This document shows positions 8,128-17,911 of a stretch of 64,000 nucleotides of DNA, piece after piece (the first letter of the stretch is position 1; each line of letters opens with the position of its first letter). The notes under the pieces were generated by a model, which did not search any database, had not been told where the DNA came from, and saw only the letters and a list, made by a program, of their open reading frames with translations. A program made the translations under genes and the position numbers. Source of the DNA: Cognatiluteimonas lumbrici (GTDB lineage Bacteria; Pseudomonadota; Gammaproteobacteria; Xanthomonadales; Xanthomonadaceae); contig NZ_ML636798.1 of assembly GCF_006476065.1 (NCBI RefSeq), positions 1,562,207 to 1,626,206 on the forward strand. The letters run 5' to 3'.

Positions 8128-10857
8128 ATGCGTCTGCTGTCGCTGCTCCTGCTCGCGCTGCTCGTGCCGGCCGCGGGCCCCGCGCCCGCCGCCGGCCTGC
8201 CCGACGGCGTCACCGCCGGCCCCTCGGTCGAGGGCATCCACGAATACCGCCTCGACAACGGCCTCAAGGTGCTGCTGTTCCCGGACCCGAGCAAGGCCAC
8301 GGTCACCGTCAACGTCACCTACAGGGTCGGCTCCCGCCACGAAGGCTACGGCGAGACCGGGATGGCGCACCTGCTGGAGCACATGCTGTTCAAGGGCACG
8401 CCGGACCATCCGGACATCCCCGGCGAGATGAAGAAGCGGGGCATGTCGAAGAACGCGACCACCTCGCTCGACCGCACCAACTACTTCGAAACCTTCCAGG
8501 CCGATCCCGCGCAGCTCGAATGGGCGCTGCGCATGGAGGCCGACCGCATGGTCAACTCCAAAGTCCTCGCCGAGGACCTGGCCAGCGAGATGACCGTGGT
8601 CCGAAACGAGTTGGAGGCGGGCGAGAACAACCCGGTCCGGGTGCTGGTGCAGCGGCTGATGAGCACTGCCTACCTCTGGCACAACTACGGCAACAGCACG
8701 ATCGGCGCGCGCTCGGACGTCGAGGGCGTCGAAATCGCGCGGCTGCGCGACTTCTACCGGACCTGGTACCGCCCGGACAACGCCGTGCTGATGGTGGCCG
8801 GGCGCTTCGACGCGGACGCCACGCTGGCGCTGGTCGCCGACAGCTTCGGGCGCATCCCACGACCCGCGGCGGCGATGCCCGCGTTGCCGACCCGCGAGCC
8901 GGTGCAGGACGGCGAGCGCCGCGTCACCGTACGCCGCACCGGCGACGTCAAGGTCGCCGCGCTGGCGTACCACATCCCGGCCGCGGCGCACGCGGACACC
9001 GCCGCGCTGGCCGTGCTGGCCCAGGTCCTCGGCGACACCCCCGCCGGGCGCCTGCACAAGGCGCTGGTGGAGGGCGGCAAGGCCACCGGTGCCGGCGCCG
9101 CGAAGTTCGAACTGCACGATCCCGGCCTGCTGCTGCTGTACGCGCAGCTGCCGCTGGAAGGCGACGTGGACGAGGTCGCCGCGCTGCTGGTGGACCAGGT
9201 CGAGGGCCTCGACGGCACGCCCGTGACCGAGGCCGAAGTGGAGCGGGCAAAGACCGCCCTGCTCAAGGGCATCGAGCGCCAGCTCAACGACGCCAACCAG
9301 GTCGGGCTGGCGATCTCGAACCTGGTCGCCGCCGGCGACTGGCGCCTGTACTTCCTGCGCCGCGACCGCATCGAGGCGGTCTCCGCGGCCGACGTCAACC
9401 GCGTCGCCGGCGCCTACCTGCAAGCGAGCAACCGCACCGCGGGCGTGTTCCATCCAACCGCCGAGCCGCGGCGCGCGGTGATCCCGGAGGCTCCGGACCT
9501 TGCGACGCTGCTCGACGGCTACAAGGGTCGCCCGCCGGTCGCCGCCGGCGAGGTCTTCGACGCCAGCCTCGGGAACATCGAGGCGCGCACCACGCGCAGC
9601 ACGCTGCCGTTCGGGGCGAAGCTGGCGGTGCTGCCCAAGGACACCCGCGGCGACACCGTGCGCGGCCGGATCAGCCTGCACTTCGGCCACGAGGACACGC
9701 TGATGCACACTGGCGCGGCGCCGGGCTTCGTCGGTGCACTGATGCGCCGCGGGACCACGGAACTCGATCGCGAGGCGCTCGCCGACCGCCTCGACCAGCT
9801 CAAGGCGACGGTCGGCATCTCCAGCAGCGCCACCGGCGCGAGCGTCAGCCTGTACACCACCCGCGAGCACCTGCCCGAGGTGATGCAACTGGTCGCCGAC
9901 ATGCTGCGCCGCCCGGCGTTCGACCCGGACGAGTTCGAGCAGATCCGCCTGCAGGCGATCACCGGCGTGCAGTCGCAGGTGACCGAGCCGGGCCCGGTCG
10001 CGGGTCGCGCGCTGGCGCTGCACCTGGACCATTATCCCGAGGGCCATCCGCGGCACGTCCTCACCTTCGACGAGCAGGTCGCGGCCTACCGGGCAGTCAC
10101 GCTCGACCAGGTCCGGCAGTTCCACCGCGACTTCTACGGCGCCGACCACGCGGAATTCAGCTTCGTTGGCGACTTCGACCCCGCGGCGCTGGAGGCGCAG
10201 CTGGTGTCGCTGTTCGGCGACTGGAAGTCCCCCGACGGCTACGAGCGCATCCCGGACCCGTACCGCCCGAGCGAGGTCGTGGACCTGCGCCGGGTGACGC
10301 CGGACAAGCCCAACGCGGTGTTCCTGTTCCGTACCGACTACCCGATGACCCAGGACGATCCCGACTATCCGGCGATGGAAGTCGCCACCTGGATCTTCGG
10401 CGGCGGCGCGCTGAAGTCGCGGCTGGGCGACCGCCTGCGCCAACAGGAGGGTTTGAGCTACGGCGCCGGTGCAAGCCACGCTGCCGGCATCCTCGACGAC
10501 AACGCGCACTTCAGCGGCTACGCCATCACCGCGGCCGGGAACGTGCCCAGGGTGGGCGCCGCTTTCCGCGAGGAACTCGAGCGGCTGCTGGCCGACGGCA
10601 TCACCGCGGAGGAGCTCGACGACGCCGTGGCCGGCCTGCTGAAGGCACGCGCCAAGTCGCGCAACGAGGACGCCAACCTGGTCGGCTCGCTCGAGTTCCA
10701 GCTCTACTACGGCTTCACCACCGAACGCGCGGCGAAGTACGAGCAGGCGCTGCGGGACCTCACGGTGGAGCAGGTGAACGCGGCAATCCGCCGGCACCTC
10801 GATCCGGAGCGGATCTCCACCGTGGTCGCCGGGGACTTCCCCGACGGCGCCGGCTAG
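8128..10857 (+). CDS. Secreted/periplasmic M16 family zinc metallopeptidase
   Basis: A 909-residue two-lobed pitrilysin-family protein. The N-terminus is a signal peptide (Leu-rich, ending near Ala-Ala-Gly at about residue 23). The inverted zinc motif HLLEH (81-85) is intact, and the downstream acidic stretch that supplies the third ligand (EDLASEMTVVRNELE) is present, so the first lobe should be catalytic. The second lobe carries the usual non-catalytic M16C fold, with a GGALKSRLGDRLRQQEGLSYG segment. A GGGGAAG-like ribosome site precedes the ATG. A paralogous M16 gene lies at 19361-22228. The stop overlaps the stop of truC in a CTAG palindrome. The substrate is unknown. Confidence 0.93.
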   Translation: MRLLSLLLLALLVPAAGPAPAAGLPDGVTAGPSVEGIHEYRLDNGLKVLLFPDPSKATVTVNVTYRVGSRHEGYGETGMAHLLEHMLFKGTPDHPDIPGEMKKRGMSKNATTSLDRTNYFETFQADPAQLEWALRMEADRMVNSKVLAEDLASEMTVVRNELEAGENNPVRVLVQRLMSTAYLWHNYGNSTIGARSDVEGVEIARLRDFYRTWYRPDNAVLMVAGRFDADATLALVADSFGRIPRPAAAMPALPTREPVQDGERRVTVRRTGDVKVAALAYHIPAAAHADTAALAVLAQVLGDTPAGRLHKALVEGGKATGAGAAKFELHDPGLLLLYAQLPLEGDVDEVAALLVDQVEGLDGTPVTEAEVERAKTALLKGIERQLNDANQVGLAISNLVAAGDWRLYFLRRDRIEAVSAADVNRVAGAYLQASNRTAGVFHPTAEPRRAVIPEAPDLATLLDGYKGRPPVAAGEVFDASLGNIEARTTRSTLPFGAKLAVLPKDTRGDTVRGRISLHFGHEDTLMHTGAAPGFVGALMRRGTTELDREALADRLDQLKATVGISSSATGASVSLYTTREHLPEVMQLVADMLRRPAFDPDEFEQIRLQAITGVQSQVTEPGPVAGRALALHLDHYPEGHPRHVLTFDEQVAAYRAVTLDQVRQFHRDFYGADHAEFSFVGDFDPAALEAQLVSLFGDWKSPDGYERIPDPYRPSEVVDLRRVTPDKPNAVFLFRTDYPMTQDDPDYPAMEVATWIFGGGALKSRLGDRLRQQEGLSYGAGASHAAGILDDNAHFSGYAITAAGNVPRVGAAFREELERLLADGITAEELDDAVAGLLKARAKSRNEDANLVGSLEFQLYYGFTTERAAKYEQALRDLTVEQVNAAIRRHLDPERISTVVAGDFPDGAG

Positions 10858-11549
10858 GCCCCGGCCTGGAACAACGCGAGGGCCCTGGTGAACTCCGCGT
10901 CCGGAGGCGCCAGGGCCTCGATGCGCCGGCCATCCCGCGGGTGCTCGAACGCGAGCCGCCGCGCGTGCAGCAGCATGCGGTGGATGCCCATGGCGCGGAA
11001 GGCGCGGTTGTGGCGGCCGTCGCCGTGGCTGGTGTCGCCGACGAGGTGGTGGAAGGCGTGCTTGAGGTGGCGGCGGATCTGGCGGAAGCGGCCGGTGCGC
11101 GGCGAGGCGCGCAGCCACGCATAGCGCGAGGTGTCGAAGCCCTGCGACGGGATCGGCAGCTCGCAGGTGGCGAGCACTTCGAAGTCGGTGACCGCGGGCT
11201 TCTTCAGCGGCTTGCCGGGACCGCCGTCGAGCGGGTGGTCGATGGTGAAGCGTGGCCCGGACGGCCAGCCGCGGCAGATCGCCCAGTAATCCTTCTCAAG
11301 ACTTTCGGCCATCAACGCCTTGCCGAGTGCGGAGGCGGTCTCGCGATCGAAGGCGAGCAGCAGGCAGCCGCTGGTGGCGCGGTCGAGCCGATGCACCAGG
11401 AACACCGGCCGCCCGAACTGGGCGCGCAGGCGGTCGGCGGCGAAGTCGGTCTCGCCGCGCGCCAGCGCGCTGTCGTGCACCATCAGCCCGGCGGGCTTGT
11501 CGACCACGGCAAGGCAGTCGTCCCGGTACAGGACGTCGAGCGCGCTCAC
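10854..11549 (-). CDS. truC: tRNA pseudouridine synthase TruC-like (RluA family)
   Basis: A 231-residue RluA-family pseudouridine synthase without an S4 domain. The catalytic motif HRLDRATSG contains the active Asp, and the KLL-like motif [14 protein letters not shown] is present. The size, and the block [15 protein letters not shown], match TruC, which modifies U65 of some tRNAs. I start at GTG 11549: its GTG overlaps the TGA of ubiB in a GTGA, and the first residues [11 protein letters not shown] give the normal family N-terminus. It is the last gene of the oleC-oleD-ubiJ-ubiB-truC string. Its stop meets the stop of the convergent M16 gene. Confidence 0.88.
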   Translation of the reverse strand: MSALDVLYRDDCLAVVDKPAGLMVHDSALARGETDFAADRLRAQFGRPVFLVHRLDRATSGCLLLAFDRETASALGKALMAESLEKDYWAICRGWPSGPRFTIDHPLDGGPGKPLKKPAVTDFEVLATCELPIPSQGFDTSRYAWLRASPRTGRFRQIRRHLKHAFHHLVGDTSHGDGRHNRAFRAMGIHRMLLHARRLAFEHPRDGRRIEALAPPDAEFTRALALFQAGA

Positions 11550-13126
11550 CGCAAGGCGTAGAGCACGGCCAGGGCGACCAGCGCACCGACGCCGAGGATC
11601 GCCGCCGTCAGCCGCCGCTGCGCCTCGCGCACGGCGCGGGCAAGCTCGGCGAGTTCGGCCGAGCGCATCGCCAGTTCGTGCCGGCCCTCGACCTGCTGCT
11701 CGAGCCAGGCGTGCAGCAACGCCGGCATTTCCGGCGCGCGGGTGACGAGCTCCGGCAGCCGCTTGCGGAACTCGCGCGCCAGCCGGCGCGGACTGTAGCG
11801 CTCGGCCAGGATGCGCTCGAGCACCGGGCGCGCCACCGCCCAGATGTCGATGCCCGGATCGAGCTGTCGGCCCACGCCCTCGATGCTGAGCAGGGTCTTC
11901 TGCAACAGGATCAGCTGCGGCTGGATGGTCAGTTCGTAGCGCTGCGCGGTGCGGAACAGCTTCAGCAGCACCTCGCCCAGCGAGATCTCGCTCAGCGGCC
12001 GCGTGAAGTACGGCTCGCACACCGCGCGCGCGGCCGCTTCCAGCTCGTCGATGCGGATGTGCGAGGGCATCCAGCCCGCCTGCACGTGCAGCTCGGCGAT
12101 GCGGCGGTAGTCCTTGTTGAAGATCGCCATGAAGTTCTCGGCGAGGTAGTACTGGTCCTCGCTGGAGAGCTGGCCCATGATCCCGAAGTCGAGCGCGATG
12201 AAGCGCGGGTCGGCCTTGCGCGCCGGGTCGGTGTCCACCCAGATGTTGCCAGCGTGGGCGTCGGCGTGGAAGAAGTTGTCGCGGAACACCTGGGTGTAGA
12301 ACACGCGCACGCCCTTGGCGGCGAGCGCCCTGCGGTCGATGCCGGCGGCGTCGAGCGCGGCGATGTCGTCGCTCGGGATGCCGCGCACGCGCTCGAGCGT
12401 GAGCACGCGGTCGGTGGTGTGGGTCCAGATCGGTTCGGGCACGTACAGGTCGTTCGACCCCAGCCAGTTGCGACGCAGCACGCTGGCGTTGGCGCCCTCG
12501 CGCTGCAGGTCGAGCTCGGCGGCCAGGGTGGATTCGATCTCGGCCACCACGTCACGCGGGCGGATCCTGTCGGCCCTGGGGTGGGTCCGGTCCACCAGCG
12601 CGGCGACGCGGCGCAGCAGCGCGATGTCCTGGTCCACCTGCGCCTCGATGCCGGGCCGCAACACCTTGACCACCACCTCGCGCGGCGCGCCGCCGCCGCG
12701 CGCCGGCAGCGTCGCCGCGTGCACCTGCGCGATCGAGGCCGAGGCCAGCGGCGTGGTGTCGAAGCTGGCGAACGCCTCGGCCACCGGTTGCTCGAGCTCG
12801 CGCTCGACGATCTCGCGCGCGACGTCGCCGGGGAACGGCGCGACCCGGTCCTGCAGCAGGGTCAGTTCGTCGGCGACGTCCGCGGGCAGCAGGTCGCGAC
12901 GCGTGGAGAGGATCTGCCCGAACTTGACGAAGATCGGGCCCAGCTCCTGCAGCGCCAGCCGCAGGCGCTGGCCGCGCGGCATCGCCGCGACCTCGCGCGA
13001 GGCGCGCGGCACGAACGGCCGCGCCAACCGCAGCCAGCGCTCCGCGGGCGTGCCGGAGAGCAGGTCGTCGAGCCGGTAGCGCAGCAGCACCCGGCCGATG
13101 CGCAGCGCACGCAGGCCCGACCTCAC
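11546..13126 (-). CDS. ubiB: Ubiquinone biosynthesis regulatory protein kinase-like UbiB
   Basis: A 526-residue UbiB/ABC1/ADCK ATPase-fold protein needed for aerobic ubiquinone synthesis. It shows the family's KxGQ motif ([13 protein letters not shown]), an Ala-rich nucleotide loop ([11 protein letters not shown]), the [11 protein letters not shown] block in place of HRD, and the DFG-like [10 protein letters not shown]-terminal hydrophobic helix ([19 protein letters not shown]) anchors it in the membrane. I start at GTG 13126 because it overlaps the TGA of ubiJ (GTGA) and gives the family length (E. coli 546 residues); the frame stays open upstream without similarity. It is coupled to ubiJ before it and truC after it. 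Confidence 0.95.
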   Translation of the reverse strand: MRSGLRALRIGRVLLRYRLDDLLSGTPAERWLRLARPFVPRASREVAAMPRGQRLRLALQELGPIFVKFGQILSTRRDLLPADVADELTLLQDRVAPFPGDVAREIVERELEQPVAEAFASFDTTPLASASIAQVHAATLPARGGGAPREVVVKVLRPGIEAQVDQDIALLRRVAALVDRTHPRADRIRPRDVVAEIESTLAAELDLQREGANASVLRRNWLGSNDLYVPEPIWTHTTDRVLTLERVRGIPSDDIAALDAAGIDRRALAAKGVRVFYTQVFRDNFFHADAHAGNIWVDTDPARKADPRFIALDFGIMGQLSSEDQYYLAENFMAIFNKDYRRIAELHVQAGWMPSHIRIDELEAAARAVCEPYFTRPLSEISLGEVLLKLFRTAQRYELTIQPQLILLQKTLLSIEGVGRQLDPGIDIWAVARPVLERILAERYSPRRLAREFRKRLPELVTRAPEMPALLHAWLEQQVEGRHELAMRSAELAELARAVREAQRRLTAAILGVGALVALAVLYALR

Positions 13127-13773
13127 GGCGCCTTCCCGCTGCGCGCCGCGGCCGCCTCGCGCAGGCGCGCTACGCGCGCGGCCAGGCGCGCGGCGTCGTC
13201 GCGCAGCGTGTCCACGTCGTCGAGGAAGGCGTCGAGCTCCGCGCGCGGCACCACGTCGCGCGACTCCTCGGTCACGTTCTCGGTGGCGACTTCGGCGAAG
13301 TCGCGGGCGGCATCGCGCGCGTGGCGCAGGCCGGCGGCGACGGCGTTGGCCACCTGCACCCCGACCACGTCGCCGAACACCGCGGCGAACGGCTGCTGCC
13401 AGTCGGGATCGAAGCGTTCGGCCAGACGCTGGATCCGGCGCGCCAGCTCCGCATCGCCGGACACGCGCATGCGCCCGACCGGCGGCGCGTCGTCGCGACG
13501 CAGCATCGGCAGCTGCGACAGCAGCCCTCCGAGCGTGGCGCGCACGCCGAGATCGGGTTCGCGCGCGGCATCCACCGGCCCGACTTCGAGCCGATCGCCG
13601 GCGACAGTGACGCGCAACGCCAGCGGCGGTGCCTCCACCGCGAGCTCGATGCTGCGCCCGTCGAGCGCGGCCAGTCCCTCGCGGGTCTCCGGGTCCAGCG
13701 CGAGCGCGCGGTTGAGCGCCGCTTCCAGCGCGCGACCCGCGGGCACCTTCCAGTTGAACGGGGACTGGTTCAT
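13123..13773 (-). CDS. ubiJ: Ubiquinone biosynthesis accessory factor UbiJ (SCP2 domain)
   Basis: A 216-residue protein with an N-terminal SCP2-like lipid-binding domain (about residues 10-105) and a C-terminal helical tail with a coiled coil (about 180-208). UbiJ presents hydrophobic intermediates to the Ubi complex and works with UbiK. Two Met codons are possible, at 13782 and 13773. I choose 13773 because it forms an ATGA overlap with the stop of oleD, the same junction type as the three neighbouring gene pairs. ubiE, the usual upstream gene in other gammaproteobacteria, is replaced here by oleD. Confidence 0.88.
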   Translation of the reverse strand: MNQSPFNWKVPAGRALEAALNRALALDPETREGLAALDGRSIELAVEAPPLALRVTVAGDRLEVGPVDAAREPDLGVRATLGGLLSQLPMLRRDDAPPVGRMRVSGDAELARRIQRLAERFDPDWQQPFAAVFGDVVGVQVANAVAAGLRHARDAARDFAEVATENVTEESRDVVPRAELDAFLDDVDTLRDDAARLAARVARLREAAAARSGKAP

Positions 13774-14789
13774 CGTCGGCATTGTAGAGGCCCGGATGTG
13801 GGAGCGACGCTCGCTGCCAGCCGCTCCAACCCTTCGGCGATGGTGACCCCCGGCACGTAGCCGAAATCACGCCGCGCCGGCTCCATGTCGTACCAGTGCG
13901 TGGTCGCGAGCTGCTCGGCCAGGAAGCGGGTGAGCGGCGGCTCGCCGCGCAGCGGCAGCAGCGTCCACGCCGCTTCGCAGGCGGCGCCGATCGCGTAGGC
14001 CACGGGGAACGGCAACGATCTCTCCACCGGCGGCGCGCCGACCGCGGCCAGCAAGGCGTTGAGGATCGCGCGCATCGGCATCGGCTCGCCGTTGCTGATG
14101 AAGTAGGCGCGGCCGGCGCATGCGGCGCCGGGTCCGAGGTGCTCGAAGGCGTCGAAGTGCGCCTGCGCCGCGTTGTCGATGTAGGTGGTGTCCACCAGGT
14201 TGTCGCCGTCGCCCACCAGGCGCAGGCGCCCCCCGCGCGCGCGTTCCGCGATCCGGGGCAGCAGCAGGCGGTCGCCCGGTCCCCAGATCAGGCGCGGGCG
14301 CAGCGCGACCGTCGCCAGCGCGGCATCGTTCGCCGCCAGCACGGCCTGCTCGGCCTGCAGCTTGGTGGCGGCGTAGGGCGCCTTGAGGTGCTCGCCGTAG
14401 GGGACGTCTTCGGCGGTGCCGCCGGCGACCGGATGCGTCGCACGGTGGGTCACGCTCGGGGTCGAGGTATGCACCAGGCGCCCGACGCCGTGCGCGCGGC
14501 AGGCCGCGATCACGTTGTCGGTGCCGACGACGTTGGCGAGGCGGTAGCTTTCGCGGCTGCCCCAGGAGCCCGCCTTCGCCGCGTTGTGGAACACCGCGTC
14601 GTGGCCGCGCACCGCCGCCGACACCGCCGCGGCGTCTGCGAGGTCGCCCCGAAACTGGCGCACGCCGATGGCGTCGAGCTCCGGGTAGTGGCCGCGGCTG
14701 AAGCTGGCGACCTCGTGCCCGCGTTCGACCAGCCCGCGGCACAGCGCCTGGCCGAGGAAGCCGCCGCCGCCGGTGACCAGGACCTTCAT
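13770..14789 (-). CDS. oleD: OleD, NAD(P)H-dependent 2-alkyl-3-oxoalkanoate reductase
   Basis: A 339-residue extended short-chain dehydrogenase. In the olefin pathway OleD reduces the 2-alkyl-3-keto acid made by OleA to the 2-alkyl-3-hydroxy acid. The nucleotide-binding motif TGGGGFLG is at residues 6-13, and the catalytic Ser region (TSTPSV) and YAATK (Tyr/Lys) are in place. The start ATG overlaps the oleC stop (ATGA) and the stop overlaps the ubiJ start. The last residues (about [11 protein letters not shown] onward) are encoded by a degenerate copy of the palindromic repeat found elsewhere in this window, so the C-terminus is probably a recent extension. Confidence 0.93.
   Translation of the reverse strand: MKVLVTGGGGFLGQALCRGLVERGHEVASFSRGHYPELDAIGVRQFRGDLADAAAVSAAVRGHDAVFHNAAKAGSWGSRESYRLANVVGTDNVIAACRAHGVGRLVHTSTPSVTHRATHPVAGGTAEDVPYGEHLKAPYAATKLQAEQAVLAANDAALATVALRPRLIWGPGDRLLLPRIAERARGGRLRLVGDGDNLVDTTYIDNAAQAHFDAFEHLGPGAACAGRAYFISNGEPMPMRAILNALLAAVGAPPVERSLPFPVAYAIGAACEAAWTLLPLRGEPPLTRFLAEQLATTHWYDMEPARRDFGYVPGVTIAEGLERLAASVAPTSGPLQCRR
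13797..13829. repeat. Degenerate palindromic repeat inside the 3' end of oleD
   Basis: The segment starts with TGTGGGAGCG and ends with CCGCTCCAAC, the ends of the repeats found elsewhere in this window, with inner GAGCGACGCTC. It is translated in the oleD frame as the tail [11 protein letters not shown]. It is more degenerate than the intergenic copies. Confidence 0.6.
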
Positions 14790-16435
14790 GCCCGCCCGCC
14801 CCGGGCGGCGAGCCGCTTCGCCGCCCAGCGCGCGAGCTGCTCGCGCCCGACCTTGGCGTTGTGGCGGATGTCCACGGGAAAGCGCGGATGGAACAGGAAG
14901 GTGTCGATCGCGGCGGTGTGGGGGTGGCTTGCGGCGATGGCCTTCAACTCCTCGAGTAGTCGGGTTCGTGGCTTCCGTCGCTCCCGCAGTTCGAGGATTA
15001 GCACCGGGCGCTGGCTGCCCTTGTCGCCGATGCCCACCAGTGCCGCGCGGCGCACCGCCGGGTGCGCGGCGAATACCGGCTCGACCTGCTCGGTGTAGAG
15101 CGGGCCGGAGGCGGCCTCGACCCGCTGGCCCTTGCGGCCGCAGAACCACAGGCGCCCCTGTTGGTCGAACCAGCCGAGGTCGCCCATGCGGTGCACGATG
15201 CGTTCGCCGCCATCGGCAAGGCGCTCGCGGATCTTGGCCTGTGCGGTCTCGCGCGGGCGATGGAAGTAGCTGTCGGTGGCGGTCGGCCCGGCGACCGTGA
15301 TCTCGCCGACTTCGCCGGGCGGCAACTGGCGCACGCCGCTCCACTCGGCGATCGGCCGGTCGTCGATGGCGATGATCCGCACCTCGTTCGGCGGCACCGG
15401 CCGCCCGACGCAGGTACCGGCGCCCGATTCGGTGGCGGCACGGGTCCCTTCCAGTTCGCGGCCTTCGATCAATGCCACCGGCAGGCACTCGGTCGCGCCG
15501 TAAGGCGTCCAGAAACGCGCGTCGGCCGGCAGCAGCGCACGCATCCGCGCCACCACGCTCGCCGGCACCGGTGCGCCGGCGGAGGTCACCCGCCGAACCG
15601 TCGGCAACGGCTCGCCATGCTCGGCCAGCACCCGCATCAGCGCCGGCGAGCCGAACAGCTGGGTGACGCCGAAGCGCGCGATCGCACGGTGCAGCTTGCG
15701 CGGGTCGGCGTTCGCCGGCCGGGTCGGGTCCATGTCGGGGATGATCGAGGTCAGCCCCAGTGCCGGGTCGAACAGCGCGAACGGCGGAAACGTCGGCAGG
15801 TCCACGCCGCCCGCCTCGATGCCGAGGGCATCGCGCAGCAGTTCCACCTGGGCGGCGAAATGCCGGTGCCGGTAGACCACGCCCTTGGGCACGCCGGTGG
15901 AGCCGGAGGTGAACAGGATCGCGGCGACGTCGTCGCCATCGGTCGCCTGCAACTGCGGGCCGGCGCCGGCGCCCGCGGCCTCGACCGCGGCGAGCGTCGT
16001 GTCCGCGAACCACGGCCGCTCGCCGGTCGTGACCGCGACCCGGGTCGCCGAAGCCCAGCCCAGCAGCTTGCGCGCCAGCATCGCCAGCGGCACGCCGATG
16101 AAGGCCTCGGCGGCGGCCTCGTCCAGGCATTGCCGCAGCGCCCGCTTGTCGATGCCCGGGTCCACCAGCACCGGCACCGCGCCGGCCTTGAACAGCGCAT
16201 ACATCAGCAGGAAGAACTCGGGCGTGGGCCGCACCATCACCACGGTGCGGGTGCCCCGGGCGATACCGTGCGTGGCCAGGCCCGCGGCGATCGCGTCGCT
16301 GCGGGCGTCGAGCCGGGCGTAGGTCAGGGCCTCCCGGTAGCGCCCGTCGCGACCGGGCACGCGCATCGCGACCGCGTCCGGCTGGCGGCCGGCCAGCACC
16401 CCGAGGGCGGCGGCGATGTTGCAGGGTCCGGGCAT
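14786..16435 (-). CDS. oleC: OleC, beta-lactone synthetase (AMP-forming ligase family)
   Basis: A 549-residue ANL-superfamily enzyme. OleC uses ATP to turn the beta-hydroxy acid from OleD into a cis-beta-lactone. The adenylation motifs are all visible: [12 protein letters not shown] (P-loop), TPYGATE, the [21 protein letters not shown] block and the C-terminal lysine motif NAKVGRE. I start at the ATG at 16435 because it gives the family N-terminus; a GAGG lies four bases before it, which is weak. It is preceded by a short divergent region shared with the ykgJ-type gene, so oleCD probably has its own promoter separate from oleAB. Confidence 0.95.
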   Translation of the reverse strand: MPGPCNIAAALGVLAGRQPDAVAMRVPGRDGRYREALTYARLDARSDAIAAGLATHGIARGTRTVVMVRPTPEFFLLMYALFKAGAVPVLVDPGIDKRALRQCLDEAAAEAFIGVPLAMLARKLLGWASATRVAVTTGERPWFADTTLAAVEAAGAGAGPQLQATDGDDVAAILFTSGSTGVPKGVVYRHRHFAAQVELLRDALGIEAGGVDLPTFPPFALFDPALGLTSIIPDMDPTRPANADPRKLHRAIARFGVTQLFGSPALMRVLAEHGEPLPTVRRVTSAGAPVPASVVARMRALLPADARFWTPYGATECLPVALIEGRELEGTRAATESGAGTCVGRPVPPNEVRIIAIDDRPIAEWSGVRQLPPGEVGEITVAGPTATDSYFHRPRETAQAKIRERLADGGERIVHRMGDLGWFDQQGRLWFCGRKGQRVEAASGPLYTEQVEPVFAAHPAVRRAALVGIGDKGSQRPVLILELRERRKPRTRLLEELKAIAASHPHTAAIDTFLFHPRFPVDIRHNAKVGREQLARWAAKRLAARGGRA

Positions 16436-16520
16436 GGCCTCATTGTCGCATCGCCCCTCTTGCGCGCGGCCCCGCGCTGCCGGAAAAATCCGCGACCGCC
16501 CCCCTGCCCGACGCGCCCCC

Positions 16521-16964
16521 GTGAGCCATCCCTGCCTGACCTGCGGCGCCTGCTGCGCCCACTTCCGCGTCAGCTTCCACTGGTCCGAGGCCGAGCCCGC
16601 GCTCGGCGGGACGGTGCCCCCCGACCTGACCGAGCCGCTGCGCCGGCACGAGCGCGTGATGAAGGGCACGTCGCAACGCGCGCCCCGCTGCATCGCGCTC
16701 GATGCCGAGATCGGCGTGCGCTCGCGCTGCAGCATCCACCCGCTGCGCCCGAGCGTGTGCGCGGCGGTGCCGGCATCGTGGGAGTTCGGCGCGCCGAGCC
16801 AGCAGTGCGACAAGGCGCGGCTGGCATACGGCCTGCCGCTGCTCACGCCGGCGGACTGGAGCTGGGACACGCCGGCCAACGACGACGACAACTTCGACGG
16901 CAGCGACAATCCGAACGACGGCGGGCACGCCCCGCCGGCGCTGCCGCCGCCGATCGCGGCCTGA
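16521..16964 (+). CDS. YkgJ family cysteine-cluster protein
   Basis: A 147-residue protein with a CxxCxxCC cluster right at the N-terminus (CLTCGACC, residues 5-12), two further Cys near 55 and 70, and Cys76 and Cys96. This is the UPF0153/YkgJ pattern thought to bind zinc or an Fe-S centre. The C-terminus is acidic and ends in a Pro/Ala-rich tail. I start at GTG 16521, since the cysteine motif must be near the start and upstream codons have no similarity. It lies in the opposite direction between oleC and oleB: divergent from oleC with an 85-base gap, convergent with oleB with a 3-base gap. A role in olefin synthesis is unknown. Confidence 0.85.
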   Translation: MSHPCLTCGACCAHFRVSFHWSEAEPALGGTVPPDLTEPLRRHERVMKGTSQRAPRCIALDAEIGVRSRCSIHPLRPSVCAAVPASWEFGAPSQQCDKARLAYGLPLLTPADWSWDTPANDDDNFDGSDNPNDGGHAPPALPPPIAA

Positions 16965-16967
16965 GGA

Positions 16968-17906
16968 TCAGGCGATCGGGTTGCGGTCGAGGAAGTCGCG
17001 GATCGCCGGCACCAGCACTTCGTGCCGGTCCTCGAGCACGTAGTGCCCCGCGTCTTCGAACGCGTGCACCTCGGCCCGCGGCAGTGCGCGCCGGAAGCCT
17101 TCGAGGAAGTGCCTGTCGAACACGAAGTCGCGCAGGCCCCAGCCGATGAAGGCGGGCCGGTCGCCGTATTCGTGCAGCCGGCGACCGCTCTCGGCGACCA
17201 GCGCCCAGGCGCGGTCGCCTTCGCGCAAAGGGATGTCCTGCATGAAGCGCAGCGTCGAGATCGCTGCATCCCAGCCGCGGTACGGCGCGATGTAGGCCTC
17301 GCGCACCGCGGCCGGCAGCCTGCGTTCGGTGCCCAGCCAGGCCGCGCCGCGCGCGAACAGGTTGAAGCGCCGGATCAGCCAGCCACCGAGCGTGGAATCG
17401 CGCCCCAGCGAGAGCTGCCACGGCATCGGCTTGGCCGCCGGCAGCGGGAACGCGGCGGTGTTGAGCACCACCAGCCTTCGCACGCGCTCCATCCGTGACA
17501 GCGCCCAGCCGAACCCGACCATCCCGCCCCAGTCGTGCACCGCCAGCGTGACCGGGCCGGTGACGCCGAGCTTGTCGAGCAGCGTTTCCAGATCCTCCAC
17601 CCGCGATTGCAGTGTGTAGTCGTAACGCGCCGACGCCGGATCCACCGGCGGTCGCACGCCACCGCCGTCGTCCGGCTTGTCCGACAGCCCCATGCCGACG
17701 TGGTCGGGCACGATGCAGCGGTAGGCCTTTCCAGAAGCCGGGTCGCGCAACCCGAGCACGAGATGGCGCCAGTAGTAGCTCCACGACGGATTGCCGTGCA
17801 GCATCAGCACCACTTCGCCGTCGCGCGGGCCTTCGTCCAGGCACGACATCGCGATGCCGGGGCGCACCTCGATGCGCCGCGGCTCGAACGGGTAACCGGG
17901 GAACAC
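16968..17906 (-). CDS. oleB: OleB, beta-lactone decarboxylase (alpha/beta hydrolase)
   Basis: A 312-residue haloalkane-dehalogenase-like hydrolase. OleB removes CO2 from the cis-beta-lactone and releases the cis-olefin. The oxyanion region LHGNPSWSYYW (37-47), nucleophile Asp125 (VHDWGG) and base His288 (DAGHYVLED) are present; Asp260 (GWGLRDFVF) is a candidate acid. I start at GTG 17906, five bases after the oleA stop, where the conserved FPGYPFEPRR begins. It is co-transcribed with oleA. In some other bacteria oleB is fused to oleC; here they are separate and split by the ykgJ-type gene. Confidence 0.93.
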   Translation of the reverse strand: MFPGYPFEPRRIEVRPGIAMSCLDEGPRDGEVVLMLHGNPSWSYYWRHLVLGLRDPASGKAYRCIVPDHVGMGLSDKPDDGGGVRPPVDPASARYDYTLQSRVEDLETLLDKLGVTGPVTLAVHDWGGMVGFGWALSRMERVRRLVVLNTAAFPLPAAKPMPWQLSLGRDSTLGGWLIRRFNLFARGAAWLGTERRLPAAVREAYIAPYRGWDAAISTLRFMQDIPLREGDRAWALVAESGRRLHEYGDRPAFIGWGLRDFVFDRHFLEGFRRALPRAEVHAFEDAGHYVLEDRHEVLVPAIRDFLDRNPIA

Positions 17907-17911
17907 CGCTG

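Noticed and set aside
3464-8431. A very long open frame on the plus strand opposite the cyclase, diguanylate cyclase and acyltransferase genes.
   Set aside because: It has no family motifs, is rich in Arg, Ala, Gln and His, and lies antisense to three recognisable genes. Such frames are common where third positions are nearly all G or C. Similar shadows at 7840-11118, 19826-22759 and 46992-49163 were rejected for the same reason.
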